Notes: generated by a model not told the origin, from the sequence alone. 64,000 nt of DNA from Aminobacterium mobile DSM 12262 (GCF_000526395.1 NZ_JAFZ01000002.1:312501-376500), one strand, 5' to 3'; counted from the first letter of the stretch, positions 1-7,150 are shown. Program-made: numbers and translations.

Positions 1-295
1 TAAATAACTTCAACTGGGCCGAGATATTCCACCAATAGATAGGTGTAGCTAAAACAAGAACATCTGCCTCATATACTTTGGAATACAAGGAGCTCATATC
101 ATCATCAATAACACAAGGGGCACCTTGCTTTCGCTTACAGGCATTACATGCTGTACATGGAGCTATATGTAAATCGTGAAGAAAAACAGTCTCCGCTACA
201 ACTTTTTTTGAAGCGGCTCCCTCTACAAACTTCTCCAATAACGCTGCTGTGTTTCCCTTTCTTCTAGGACTTCCTAACAGAGCAAGTATTTTCAT
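1..295 (-). CDS. Iron-sulfur flavoprotein / NADPH-dependent FMN reductase family, partial
   Basis: The gene runs off the left edge, so only the first ~98 residues are visible. It opens MKILALLGSPRRKGNT, the flavodoxin-like phosphate-binding loop (GSPRRKGNT) that binds the FMN phosphate. A cysteine cluster CTACNACKRKQGAPC follows near residues 48-62; in iron-sulfur flavoproteins such a compact cluster binds a 4Fe-4S centre. A conserved segment LATPIYWWN then contributes to the flavin site. The ATG follows GGAGGTGA at a good distance. The likely role is cytoplasmic flavin-dependent electron transfer. The exact partner is unknown, and without the C-terminus a plain NAD(P)H oxidoreductase of the WrbA/FMN_red superfamily is also possible. 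Confidence 0.8.
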   Translation of the reverse strand, partial: MKILALLGSPRRKGNTAALLEKFVEGAASKKVVAETVFLHDLHIAPCTACNACKRKQGAPCVIDDDMSSLYSKVYEADVLVLATPIYWWNISAQLKLF

Positions 296-345
296 TACTT
301 ATCACCTCCATAGAAACACTTAAAAAAGTATATCATTTAGGGCCC

Positions 346-375
346 TTGACAGAACACTAAGGATATTGCTATGGT
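346..375 (+). promoter_or_regulatory. Candidate sigma-70 promoter of the trp leader
   Basis: TTGACA (346-351) matches the -35 consensus exactly. It is followed after 18 bases by TATGGT (370-375), a 4/6 match to the -10 box. Transcription would begin near 382, at the first ATG of the leader peptide, so the mRNA could be leaderless or nearly so. An AAGGA sequence (359-363) ahead of a 4-codon ORF at 371 is the alternative if transcription starts farther upstream. Confidence 0.5.
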
Positions 376-381
376 ATCTCC

Positions 382-450
382 ATGAAAAAAACAATGAAAC
401 ATCTCAGAGATTTTAATTCTATCAATAAGTTCTGGTGGTGGCGCTGTTAG
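382..450 (+). CDS. trpL: trp operon leader peptide (22 or 18 aa, three consecutive Trp codons)
   Basis: A short ORF begins at ATG 382 (22 residues) or in-frame ATG 394 (18 residues). It ends ...INKFWWWRC before TAG at 448-450. Three successive TGG codons (433-441) lie in the 5' arm of a hairpin that precedes a Rho-independent terminator, directly upstream of trpB. This is the hallmark of transcription attenuation by ribosome stalling on Trp codons when charged tRNA-Trp is scarce. The ORF has no strong Shine-Dalgarno. A start at 382 would coincide with the predicted transcription start. The peptide itself is not expected to have a function beyond sensing. Confidence 0.8.
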   Translation: MKKTMKHLRDFNSINKFWWWRC

Positions 451-514
451 CGCCGCCGCAGGTATGGCCTGATTTTTCAGGGGCTGCGGGGCAAAAAACC
501 GCAGCCCCTTTTCT
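433..514 (+). promoter_or_regulatory. trp attenuator: pause, antiterminator and terminator hairpins
   Basis: Arm 1 (437-444, GGTGGCGC) overlaps the Trp codons and pairs with arm 2 (450-457, GCGCCGCC) around a 5-base loop containing the leader stop codon. Arm 2 can instead pair with arm 3: GCC-G-CCGCAG (452-461, bulged G455) against CTGCGGGGC (484-492). If arm 3 is free it forms the terminator GGGGCTGCGG (480-489)/CCGCAGCCCC (499-508), followed by TTTTCTTTT. The 1:2 / 2:3 / 3:4 choice is that of enterobacterial trp attenuators. A ribosome stalled at 433-441 would mask arm 1, allow 2:3 and permit transcription into trpB. Confidence 0.8.
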
Positions 515-551
515 TTTGATCTATCGCTATCTTTTACAGAGTTCGAAGAAA

Positions 552-588
552 GGGGCTTCTTCCCAAAAAGGAAGAGGTCCCTTTTTTT
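552..588 (+). terminator. Second terminator-like hairpin just upstream of trpB
   Basis: GGGGCTTCTTCC (552-563) pairs over 12 positions (two G-U) with GGAAGAGGTCCC (570-581) around CAAAAA, and is followed by seven Ts. It lies only ~10 bases before the trpB ribosome-binding site, so any transcript must read through it. It may be a second attenuation step or the landing site of another control. Confidence 0.7.
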
Positions 589-613
589 ATATAAAACAAG
601 GGAGGTATTGTTC

Positions 614-1789
614 ATGAAACAGAATAAGAAAGGATTCTTTGGAGAATATGGTGGTAGTTTTGTGTCGGAAGCATTGCAATCTCGCCTCAATGAGCTGGAA
701 AAAGCTTATGAGGACGCCCGTCATGATCAATCTTTTGCCGAAGAATTTACAACGACTTTAAAAGAATATGTGGGGAGGCCATCGGCTCTTACAGAGTGTA
801 AAAATATATCAAAATACTTTGGGGGAGGACGACTATTTCTGAAACGAGAAGATCTCAATCACACTGGCGCCCACAAAATAAATAATGCGTTAGGACAAGC
901 TCTTCTAGCTAAACGTATGGGGAAAAAGGAACTCATAGCAGAGACAGGTGCTGGAATGCACGGCACAGCCAGTGCCACCGTAGCGGCTCTTATGGGAATG
1001 AAGTGCACTGTATATATGGGAGCTCTTGATGTAGCTCGCCAAGCCCCGAATGTAGCCCGTATGAAAGTATTAGGAACAGAAATTATAGCTGTAGAGGAAG
1101 GACAGAAAGCTCTTAAAGAAGCCGTTGATGCAGCTCTGAAAGCTTTTGCAGAACGACCTGAAACTTTCTATTTGTTAGGTTCAGCTGTAGGACCTCATCC
1201 TTATCCTACTATGGTTCATGATTTTCAAAGTATTATCGGTAAAGAGGCAAGACAACAATTTCTGGACCGCGAAGGTACATTACCAAACTATGCTTTGGCC
1301 TGTGTAGGTGGTGGAAGTAACGCTATTGGTCTTTTTGCAGGTTTTCTCAACGACTCGGACGTGAAGTTGTTCGGAGTGGAACCAGCCGGGAAGGGGTTGG
1401 CCTCTGGGGAGCATGCAGCTACATTGTCTGTAGGGAAACCATCTATTATTCATGGGTTCAAGAGTTACGTACTTACAAAAGAAAACGGGGAACCAGCCAA
1501 TGTATACTCTATATCAGCAGGGCTTGATTATCCTGGCGTTGGCCCAGAACACGCCTATTTGAAAGACAGCGGTCGGGTAAACTATGTGTCTGTCACAGAT
1601 CAAGAAGCCATTGATGCCTTTAAACTGCTCTGCCAAAAAGAAGGGATCATCCCCGCTCTTGAAAGCTCTCATGCGTTAGCCTACGCTTTTAAACTACTTC
1701 CCAAACTTACCCGGAGGGAAAGTATCCTCGTCAATCTTTCTGGGCGAGGAGACAAAGATATGGATGCGATCCTTCCTCTTCTTAAATGA
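614..1789 (+). CDS. trpB: Tryptophan synthase beta subunit (stand-alone)
   Basis: TrpB is a PLP enzyme that makes L-tryptophan from indole and L-serine. The protein is 391 residues, the usual TrpB1 length. It opens with GFFGEYGGSFV, the family signature. The PLP-lysine motif HTGAHKINNALGQ and the phosphate-binding loop GGGSNAIG are present, as is GAGMHGTASATVAA. ATG 614 follows GGGAGG (599-605); an upstream in-frame TTG at 608 lies too close to that site. No trpA or other trp gene adjoins, and a terminator and a convergent LysR gene follow. This suggests indole salvage or a dispersed pathway. The preceding Trp-codon leader indicates attenuation control. Confidence 0.95.
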   Translation: MKQNKKGFFGEYGGSFVSEALQSRLNELEKAYEDARHDQSFAEEFTTTLKEYVGRPSALTECKNISKYFGGGRLFLKREDLNHTGAHKINNALGQALLAKRMGKKELIAETGAGMHGTASATVAALMGMKCTVYMGALDVARQAPNVARMKVLGTEIIAVEEGQKALKEAVDAALKAFAERPETFYLLGSAVGPHPYPTMVHDFQSIIGKEARQQFLDREGTLPNYALACVGGGSNAIGLFAGFLNDSDVKLFGVEPAGKGLASGEHAATLSVGKPSIIHGFKSYVLTKENGEPANVYSISAGLDYPGVGPEHAYLKDSGRVNYVSVTDQEAIDAFKLLCQKEGIIPALESSHALAYAFKLLPKLTRRESILVNLSGRGDKDMDAILPLLK

Positions 1790-1800
1790 AAGAAACTTTA

Positions 1801-1837
1801 ACGGCACGTTCTCGCATTATGAACGTGCCGTTTTCTC
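1801..1837 (+). terminator. Rho-independent terminator after trpB
   Basis: ACGGCACGTTC (1801-1811) pairs with GAACGTGCCGT (1821-1831) and runs into TTTTCT. It overlaps the end of the convergent LysR gene and probably serves trpB. Confidence 0.8.
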
Positions 1838-2740
1838 ATTTATAAAGCGAGAAGAAAGAGTACGAAGCCACGTCATCATATGTTGAAAAAGTCTGCTTCG
1901 ATACTGCTCCGGCAAAGAAATAATACGAAACCATCTTGTTATAATAAGGTCCGTAGCAACCTCTTCCAAACGTCCATCTAATAATTCCTCCTCTACTGCC
2001 ATACGTGAAAGACAGCTCAACCCCATACCAGCCTCTACTGCTCGCTTAATAGCCTCAGTGTGCCCAATCTCTTGTACGTTATGCAAGCGAATGTTTTTAT
2101 GAGTCAACGCTGCTTCAAATGTACTCAAAGTACCAGAACCTCGCTCTCTCAAAATCCATTGTTCATTAGCTATCTCTTTTACAGAAACCACGGGACGAGC
2201 CCCAGCAAAAGAATGGGAAGGCGACGCTATTATCACCAGTTCATCCCGAAGCCATTCTTCTTCATATAAGTCACAGCCGTCTATAGCTCCTTCCACTAGG
2301 CCTATATCCAGAGCCCCCTCTCGAACAAGATTTGCAATTTCTTTAGTATTGCCTACATTTAAAGTCACCTTTACTTGGGGATTTTCCTCGCAGAAAATCT
2401 TCAGCCACGAAGGGAAAAAATAATTTCCTATAGTTGTACTACACCCTATGAAAAGTTCCCCTGTTAAATCTCCTTCTTCACTTTTAGCCATATCCACTAA
2501 TTCTCTAGCTGAAGCAAGAATCTTCTCTGCTTCAGGAAACAGCATCCGCCCACGATCATTTAAAACCAGCCCTCTTCCTACTCGATGAAAAACAGGGCCT
2601 CCTATAATTCTTTCGAATTCTCTTAAAGCCATACTCGCCGCTGATTGACTTATAAAAAGTGTTTTAGCAGCCCTCGTTAAATTTTCATAACGCGCTATTT
2701 GCACAAAAATTTCTAATTGGCGAAATGTCATTATTTCCAT
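1817..2740 (-). CDS. LysR family transcriptional regulator
   Basis: The product has 307 residues, typical for LysR. The N-terminal winged helix-turn-helix is recognisable (MTFRQLEIFVQIARYENLTRAA..LFISQSAASMALREFE). A periplasmic-binding-protein-like effector domain follows from about residue 95. It starts at ATG 2740 behind GAGGT; ATG 2731 is an alternative. It is divergent from the UPF0324 permease gene, sharing a 128-bp intergenic region with an inverted repeat, so it likely controls that permease and itself. In other bacteria UPF0324 (YeiH) genes often sit beside a LysR gene (YeiE); assignment to that subgroup is inferred from context. Confidence 0.9.
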   Translation of the reverse strand: MEIMTFRQLEIFVQIARYENLTRAAKTLFISQSAASMALREFERIIGGPVFHRVGRGLVLNDRGRMLFPEAEKILASARELVDMAKSEEGDLTGELFIGCSTTIGNYFFPSWLKIFCEENPQVKVTLNVGNTKEIANLVREGALDIGLVEGAIDGCDLYEEEWLRDELVIIASPSHSFAGARPVVSVKEIANEQWILRERGSGTLSTFEAALTHKNIRLHNVQEIGHTEAIKRAVEAGMGLSCLSRMAVEEELLDGRLEEVATDLIITRWFRIISLPEQYRSRLFQHMMTWLRTLSSRFINEKTARS

Positions 2741-2764
2741 ACTTAAACCTCATTCATCATTTTT

Positions 2765-2802
2765 ATTGATTGAAATTATCATAATAATAAGCTGGAATCA
2801 AT
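2765..2802. promoter_or_regulatory. Inverted repeat in the LysR/UPF0324 divergent promoter region
   Basis: ATTGATT (2765-2771) and AATCAAT (2796-2802) form a perfect 7-bp inverted repeat with 24 bases between arms. It lies between the two divergent starts. It is a plausible operator for the adjacent LysR protein, but no binding consensus was tested. Confidence 0.35.
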
Positions 2803-2871
2803 AATACAGTCTGGTTATAGTATGTTGCATCTACGTTGGAATTTATCATAATTTAAAGGGGTTATACTTTG

Positions 2872-3810
2872 ATGATAATACTTCAATCTCCATATTTCTG
2901 GATCATAACAAGCTTAGCATTAACTCTCTTAACAAAGTCTCTTGCCATTGCTCTCTGTTTTGGAAGTGCCATTGCTCTTTTATGGGGAAATCCTGCCAAA
3001 AAAGTTACGGGGATGCTGTCAAAATATCTTCTGCAACTTGCTGTTATTCTCTTTGGGTTCGGTTTGCAGCTTAATGTTATATTGAAAGTCGGCTATTCTT
3101 CCATAGGCATTACTTTTTTCAGCATTTCCACAACACTTTTTCTAGGTTGGGTTTTAGGAAAATTATTTAAAGTGGAGCGGAGTGTTTCTATTCTCATCAG
3201 CAGTGGTACGGCTATTTGCGGTGGAAGCGCTATTGCAGCTATGGCTCCTGCTATTGGCGCGTCTCAGGGACAAACCGCTATTGCTATGGCTGTGGTCTTT
3301 TTACTCAACGGAATTGCCCTTCTCGTCTTTCCCCATTTGGGGCACCTTATAGGCCTTAATCAAGCTGACTTCGGGGTGTGGGCCGCATTGGCTATTCATG
3401 ATACAAGCAGCGTAGTAGGGGCAACCGCTATTTACGGAGCAGAGGCTCTGGCTATTGGCACAACTATAAAACTCACACGTGCCCTATGGATATTACCCCT
3501 TTCTTTTTTAGGGGCGAAGCTTAACAAAAGTGATAGCAAGGCAAAGGTGCCGTGGTTCTTATTTGGCTTCCTTCTTGCAGCTCTGATCCGTTCCCTCTTC
3601 CCAGGGATGGAGGACCTATGGCATCTGTTGGCTATAAGCGGTAAAAAGCTTATGGTTACAACTCTCTTTTTTGTTGGAGCCGGTCTCACTAGAGAAGATC
3701 TAAAAAAAATAGGCGGAGGATCATTGCTGAAAGCAATAACATTATGGATTCTTGTTTCCCTTATCTCTCTTACCGTAATAAGACTGGGGCTCATTAAGCT
3801 CCCAGTCTAA
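2872..3810 (+). CDS. UPF0324 family membrane permease (YeiH-like)
   Basis: A strongly hydrophobic protein of about 312 residues with ~9-10 membrane segments. The motif ISSGTAICGGSAIAAMAPAI near residue 110 and the IHDTSSVVGAT segment near residue 180 are characteristic of the conserved membrane family PF03601 (YeiH, a putative anion/sulfonate exporter). ATG 2872 and the in-frame TTG 2869 both follow AAAGGGG. It is divergent from a LysR gene that probably regulates it. The substrate is not experimentally secure in this family; export of an inorganic sulfur anion is a guess. Confidence 0.85.
   Translation: MIILQSPYFWIITSLALTLLTKSLAIALCFGSAIALLWGNPAKKVTGMLSKYLLQLAVILFGFGLQLNVILKVGYSSIGITFFSISTTLFLGWVLGKLFKVERSVSILISSGTAICGGSAIAAMAPAIGASQGQTAIAMAVVFLLNGIALLVFPHLGHLIGLNQADFGVWAALAIHDTSSVVGATAIYGAEALAIGTTIKLTRALWILPLSFLGAKLNKSDSKAKVPWFLFGFLLAALIRSLFPGMEDLWHLLAISGKKLMVTTLFFVGAGLTREDLKKIGGGSLLKAITLWILVSLISLTVIRLGLIKLPV
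3781..3808 (+). terminator. Hairpin at the end of the UPF0324 gene
   Basis: AGACTGGG (3781-3788) pairs with CCCAGTCT (3801-3808), overlapping the last codons. It lacks a clear T-run, so its terminator role is uncertain. Confidence 0.4.
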
Positions 3811-3936
3811 TGTATGACAACACTCAATACCGGTCTGCAGTAGCTGCTTAAGCTCGACGCCTAGTTTAATTTATGTCAACATTGAATTGAAACCTCTTTT
3901 AAGAAAGAGAAGAGAAGTATATTCCCCCCTTAATAT

Positions 3937-3969
3937 AATAAAAAAAGCCAGGGAAAAATCCCTGGCTTT
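3937..3969 (-). terminator. Terminator of the 25-codon small gene
   Basis: AAAGCCAGGGA (3944-3954) and TCCCTGGCTTT (3959-3969) form a perfect 11-bp stem with a 4-base loop. The plus-strand A-run at 3937-3943 gives a U-run on the minus transcript. It lies 22 bases past the small ORF stop. Confidence 0.85.
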
Positions 3970-3991
3970 AAATATCACTTTAAACAAAACC

Positions 3992-4069
3992 CTACGCTTC
4001 TACCGAACCGTCCGACATAGAAAGGAAAAATACTACCGCCAAACTTGCCAAAATTAAAAATAAGGACAT
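3992..4069 (-). CDS. Small hydrophobic membrane peptide, 25 aa, function unknown
   Basis: A 25-codon ORF starts at ATG 4069 behind GAGGTGA at a 5-base spacing, an excellent ribosome site. The peptide begins MSLFLILASLAVVFFL, one membrane-spanning stretch, and ends with the acidic polar tail SMSDGSVEA. A near-consensus promoter (TTGACA-17-TAAAAT, 4130-4158) lies ~60 bases upstream and a strong terminator follows at 3937-3969, so it forms a complete one-gene unit. I do not recognise the peptide. It could be a small accessory subunit of a transporter, a stress peptide or a type I toxin-like peptide; no antisense RNA promoter was seen. Confidence 0.75.
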   Translation of the reverse strand: MSLFLILASLAVVFFLSMSDGSVEA

Positions 4070-4129
4070 TACAATCACCTCTTGTATCCCACTCAAAACC
4101 TTTATACCCTATCAAACAAGTATAGTAAA

Positions 4130-4158
4130 ATTTTACTCCCGATGAGCAAACATGTCAA
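4130..4158 (-). promoter_or_regulatory. Sigma-70 promoter of the small membrane-peptide gene
   Basis: On the minus strand TTGACA (4158-4153) is followed by a 17-base spacer and TAAAAT (4135-4130), a near-perfect promoter. Transcription would start near 4123, leaving a ~53-base leader. The rest of the 3811-4568 gap holds only this unit and the nhaC promoter. Confidence 0.8.
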
Positions 4159-4474
4159 TAGTGTTTGCTAAATAAAGTACAAATTATTGATATTTTATTT
4201 TAAAATTTATTACAATATTGGTCAACTTTTTATCTAACAATAATACTATACATTTATAAAATTCTACTGGGGTTTCCAAAGGTCCCTCTGTCATAGAACC
4301 TTTTTAACATGCATGTGTGTCAGAATATCTCCCACTAAAAATACAGTCCTATGAGTCTCCTTACATAGCGGAACCAATCATGTCCTTACTAATAGTGCCG
4401 ATCATTATTGCTCTTTCTTCTTTTATCCTCGCGTTTATTAAAAATTTTTTCAAAGCATATTTTCACGAATCTTA

Positions 4475-4504
4475 TTGACATATTATATATCTAGACACTA
4501 TGAT
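4475..4504 (+). promoter_or_regulatory. Sigma-70 promoter of the nhaC-type gene
   Basis: TTGACA (4475-4480), an 18-base spacer and TATGAT (4499-4504, 5/6 match) lie 65 bases before the antiporter start. Confidence 0.65.
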
Positions 4505-4568
4505 GCATACAGTGACATGATTTCATGTGTGCTTTATTACGTAATCTAAAAAATAGGAGGGGGATCTT

Positions 4569-6026
4569 ATGACTCAAAAATCAAAAGAAGTCAAAGAAAA
4601 ACAACTCGCTCCACTTGGTCTATCGTTAGGCACATTTGCCCTTTGCGCATTCGTCATTGGTTTTTCCATTATGAAACTAGGCGTTGATGCTCATATTCCC
4701 ATGGTCATTGCCGCCACGATCTGTGCTGCCGTAGCTATGTTTTTCCTCGGGAAAACATGGCAAGATGTAGAAAACGGCATTGTGAATGGCATACAATTAG
4801 CGCTTATACCTATTATTATCCTTATGCTTGTTGGCCTTCTTATAGGAAGCTGGATTGCTTCGGGAACAGTTCCTGCTCTTATCTATTATGGATTAAAATT
4901 ACTATCACCTAGATACTTTCTTGCTGCAACCTTGCTTATTTGTTCTATTGTTGCTGTTTCAACCGGAACATCCTGGACTACCGCAGGAACAGTAGGAATC
5001 GCCCTCATGGGGGTAGGCGGGGCGCTTGGTATCCCCAGCCCCATGACAGCCGGAGCCATTATTTCTGGGTCTTATTTTGGAGATAAAATGTCGCCTCTTT
5101 CTGATACGACGAATCTAGCCCCAGCAGTGGCTGGCGGTGAACTTTTTGACCACATTCGAGCCATGGTCTGGACCACAGCTCCTACATACATCATAGCTCT
5201 TATTATTTATATCGTTATTGGCCTTCGTTTTAGTGGAGATACAGGAAACTTAGAGGATATAGCTATCATCTCTAATACAATGATTCAGACATATAAAATC
5301 AATATTATTACGTTAATCCCGCCTATTTTTATTATAGTAAGCGCTTGGAAAAAGTGGCCCGCTATCCCCTCTCTTATGATTGGAATTTTTCTCGCTTGTC
5401 TCACAGCCTTCTTCATGCAGGGACAAGGAATATCAGACCTTATTTCCATCGTCCATTATGGATATGAATCTGAAACTGGAGTCAAGGCTGTTGATGATCT
5501 GTTAACTCGAGGCGGACTTGACAGCATGATGTGGACCATTTCTCTCATCGTTTGCGCTCTTTCATTTGGAGGCATTATGGAAAGCTGCGGATTTCTCGAA
5601 AGCATCCTCTCCCATCTCAGCAAATATCTCAAAAGCGTACACTCTCTTGTGGGAATCACTCTCATTTCCAGTTACCTCAGCAACTTCTTTCTTGGCGATC
5701 AATTCCTCGGCATTATCGTTCCGGGAAGGACTTTCAAACCCGCTTATGAAGCGATGGGACTTGCTCCTCGTATGCTTTCAAGAACTTTGGAGGATTGCGG
5801 CACTATCTCTTCCCCTCTCATCCCCTGGACAGCTTGTGGAGCCTTCATGAGCAATGTGCTCGGGGTAGGATCTTTCACTTTTATGCCCTACGCCTTCTTC
5901 AACTGGCTAAATCCTATCGTAGCTTTCCTTATGACATTTGCTGGCATAGGTATTTTCTGGAGAAAAGCAGACGGTACCATTACACAGGATAAAACTCAGT
6001 CTGTAGCAGCACGTCAAGAGGCTTAG
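4569..6026 (+). CDS. nhaC: NhaC family Na+/H+ antiporter
   Basis: The product has 485 residues with ~11-12 membrane segments. Family-typical blocks include STGTSWTTAGTVGIALMGVGGALGIP, the polar segment SGSYFGDKMSPLSDTTNLAPAV, and SRTLEDCGTISSPLIPWTACGAFM near the C-terminus. NhaC proteins exchange Na+ (some also malate/lactate or ornithine-type solutes) for H+ at the inner membrane. The ATG follows AGGAGGGGG. It is alone in its unit, with its own promoter and a hairpin at 6056-6079. In an amino-acid fermenter it could expel Na+ taken in by Na+-coupled symporters; that role is inference. Confidence 0.9.
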   Translation: MTQKSKEVKEKQLAPLGLSLGTFALCAFVIGFSIMKLGVDAHIPMVIAATICAAVAMFFLGKTWQDVENGIVNGIQLALIPIIILMLVGLLIGSWIASGTVPALIYYGLKLLSPRYFLAATLLICSIVAVSTGTSWTTAGTVGIALMGVGGALGIPSPMTAGAIISGSYFGDKMSPLSDTTNLAPAVAGGELFDHIRAMVWTTAPTYIIALIIYIVIGLRFSGDTGNLEDIAIISNTMIQTYKINIITLIPPIFIIVSAWKKWPAIPSLMIGIFLACLTAFFMQGQGISDLISIVHYGYESETGVKAVDDLLTRGGLDSMMWTISLIVCALSFGGIMESCGFLESILSHLSKYLKSVHSLVGITLISSYLSNFFLGDQFLGIIVPGRTFKPAYEAMGLAPRMLSRTLEDCGTISSPLIPWTACGAFMSNVLGVGSFTFMPYAFFNWLNPIVAFLMTFAGIGIFWRKADGTITQDKTQSVAARQEA

Positions 6027-6055
6027 AGCTTTACGTTAAATTTAGCTTTTTATAA

Positions 6056-6079
6056 GGAAGGGGTTTTATAACCCCTTCC
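6056..6079. terminator. Hairpin between convergent nhaC and YeeE-family genes
   Basis: GGAAGGGG (6056-6063) pairs with CCCCTTCC (6072-6079). It lies between two convergent genes and overlaps the end of the minus-strand gene. The T-run is weak. Confidence 0.55.
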
Positions 6080-6596
6080 TCTCTATGTATCGGAAAAAAA
6101 TCAAAACAAGGGCTACAAATATACCGATAATAATCCAGTGACTTGTACCTAGAATCTGGGGAATTGTTATTTTCCCCAAATCACCCCAGACGAGAATCGT
6201 CCTTTGCAAAAAAGGGTACGCTTCAGCATACAGAGCTGCACCTGATAACATTCCTAAAATTCCCCAAATAGCATCAAGTCGCCCTTCTCCAATAGCCCCT
6301 AGAGACGTGCCAGGACAATATCCCAGCAGAGCCCATCCTATTCCGAATAAAATTCCTCCGGGCAGCAAAGCCCCCAAAACAGTAGGCTTAATAGATAGCT
6401 TAACTATGTCAAGGTCAAATAAAAAATAAGTCCCAATCATACCCACAGTAATAGTAGAGAGCATAAACTTCAAAATGGTAAAATCCTTCAGCTTCAAGGC
6501 ACCTAATTGTCTGTCATAACGAACAGTTTCAGATCGCTGAAGCAATATGCCAAAAATAAAACCCGTCAGCAACCCCAAAACAAGCTCTGTTTTCAC
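6066..6596 (-). CDS. YeeE/YedE family transporter subunit, C-terminal-half type
   Basis: A 176-residue membrane protein with ~5 hydrophobic segments. It carries the family motif LLGYCPGTSLGAIGEGRLDA near residue 95, with a cysteine thought to contact the transported sulfur or selenium species. It starts at GTG 6596, and that GTGA overlaps the stop of the upstream partner gene, so the two are translationally coupled. YeeE/YedE proteins (PF04143) occur as one long or two short proteins. They transport thiosulfate in characterised cases, and YedE has been linked to selenium use by comparative genomics. The partner gene appears to encode selenocysteine. Confidence 0.85.
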   Translation of the reverse strand: MKTELVLGLLTGFIFGILLQRSETVRYDRQLGALKLKDFTILKFMLSTITVGMIGTYFLFDLDIVKLSIKPTVLGALLPGGILFGIGWALLGYCPGTSLGAIGEGRLDAIWGILGMLSGAALYAEAYPFLQRTILVWGDLGKITIPQILGTSHWIIIGIFVALVLIFFRYIERKGL

Positions 6597-7093
6597 AACC
6601 TGTCACCTTCCCCATATAATAAACGAGCAACAAGAATTCCTGCTCCAAAGAAAAGGGCTAGGGCAACATATCCGCTAACAGCTAACTGAAGCGTACCGCT
6701 CAGTCCGTGACCACTCGGTCAGCCATCTGCGAGTCGCGCTCCAAACATGGCTATAATACCTCCTACAAAAGCGGTAACAGCACGGCGTAACGAGCTTTTG
6801 CCGAAACGATCTCGCCATGTAATGGGGACCCATTGCACTCTATACGTTTTAGTAAAAAGAGAGCTTACAAGAGAACCAAGGAAGATACCTATAACAAACA
6901 TAAATTGCCAGTCTATTTGGGGGATTTCTTTCATAAAATATGGCATTTGGGCTACTTTCTCAGGGCTAAAAATCTTCTCCACAAAACCGGCAGATCTTAC
7001 AAAAGAAGTCGATGCTCCAAAATACTTTCCAGTAAACCATGTGGATAGGACAGAGAGCGCTCCTGCCAAACTTCCAGCTAAATAAGGATTCAT
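6593..7093 (-). CDS. YeeE/YedE family transporter subunit with in-frame UGA (candidate selenoprotein)
   Basis: Read conventionally the frame stops at TGA 6721-6719 after GARLADG. The same frame continues for 41 codons (PSGHGLSGTLQLAVSGY...) to a TGA at 6595-6593 overlapping the partner GTG start. Family members carry Cys at the UGA position in a motif like GGCTSGHGISG, so UGA replaces the conserved cysteine, as expected for selenocysteine. With ATG 7093 (SD AGGGG) the protein is 166 residues, Sec at residue 125; ATG 7117 behind AAGGGGGG adds 8 residues. Two to four membrane segments are visible. A nonsense mutation is the alternative; the intact downstream frame and SECIS-like hairpin argue against it. 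Confidence 0.75.
6685..6721 (-). promoter_or_regulatory. Candidate bacterial SECIS element after UGA
   Basis: After UGA (6721-6719) come 14 bases and then ACUGAGC (6704-6698), loop GGUAC (6697-6693), and GCUUCAGU (6692-6685). The stem has 7 bp with one bulged U. The apical loop starts with GG, 21 bases past the UGA. Bacterial SECIS elements are known to have a short stem, a G at the loop start and a UGA-to-loop distance of roughly 16-37 bases, so this fits. Confidence 0.6.
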
Positions 7094-7150
7094 CGGCATT
7101 CCCCTACGATTATACATATATAGCCCCCCTTCTTTTTCTATGTCGTCTAT

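Noticed and set aside
435-617. Plus-strand 60-codon ORF upstream of trpB
   Set aside because: It spans the attenuator hairpins, has no ribosome site and is out of frame with the Trp-rich leader, which explains the region better.
6747-7085. Plus-strand 112-codon ORF opposite the YeeE-family gene
   Set aside because: Basic low-complexity shadow without a ribosome site; the minus strand has clear family motifs.
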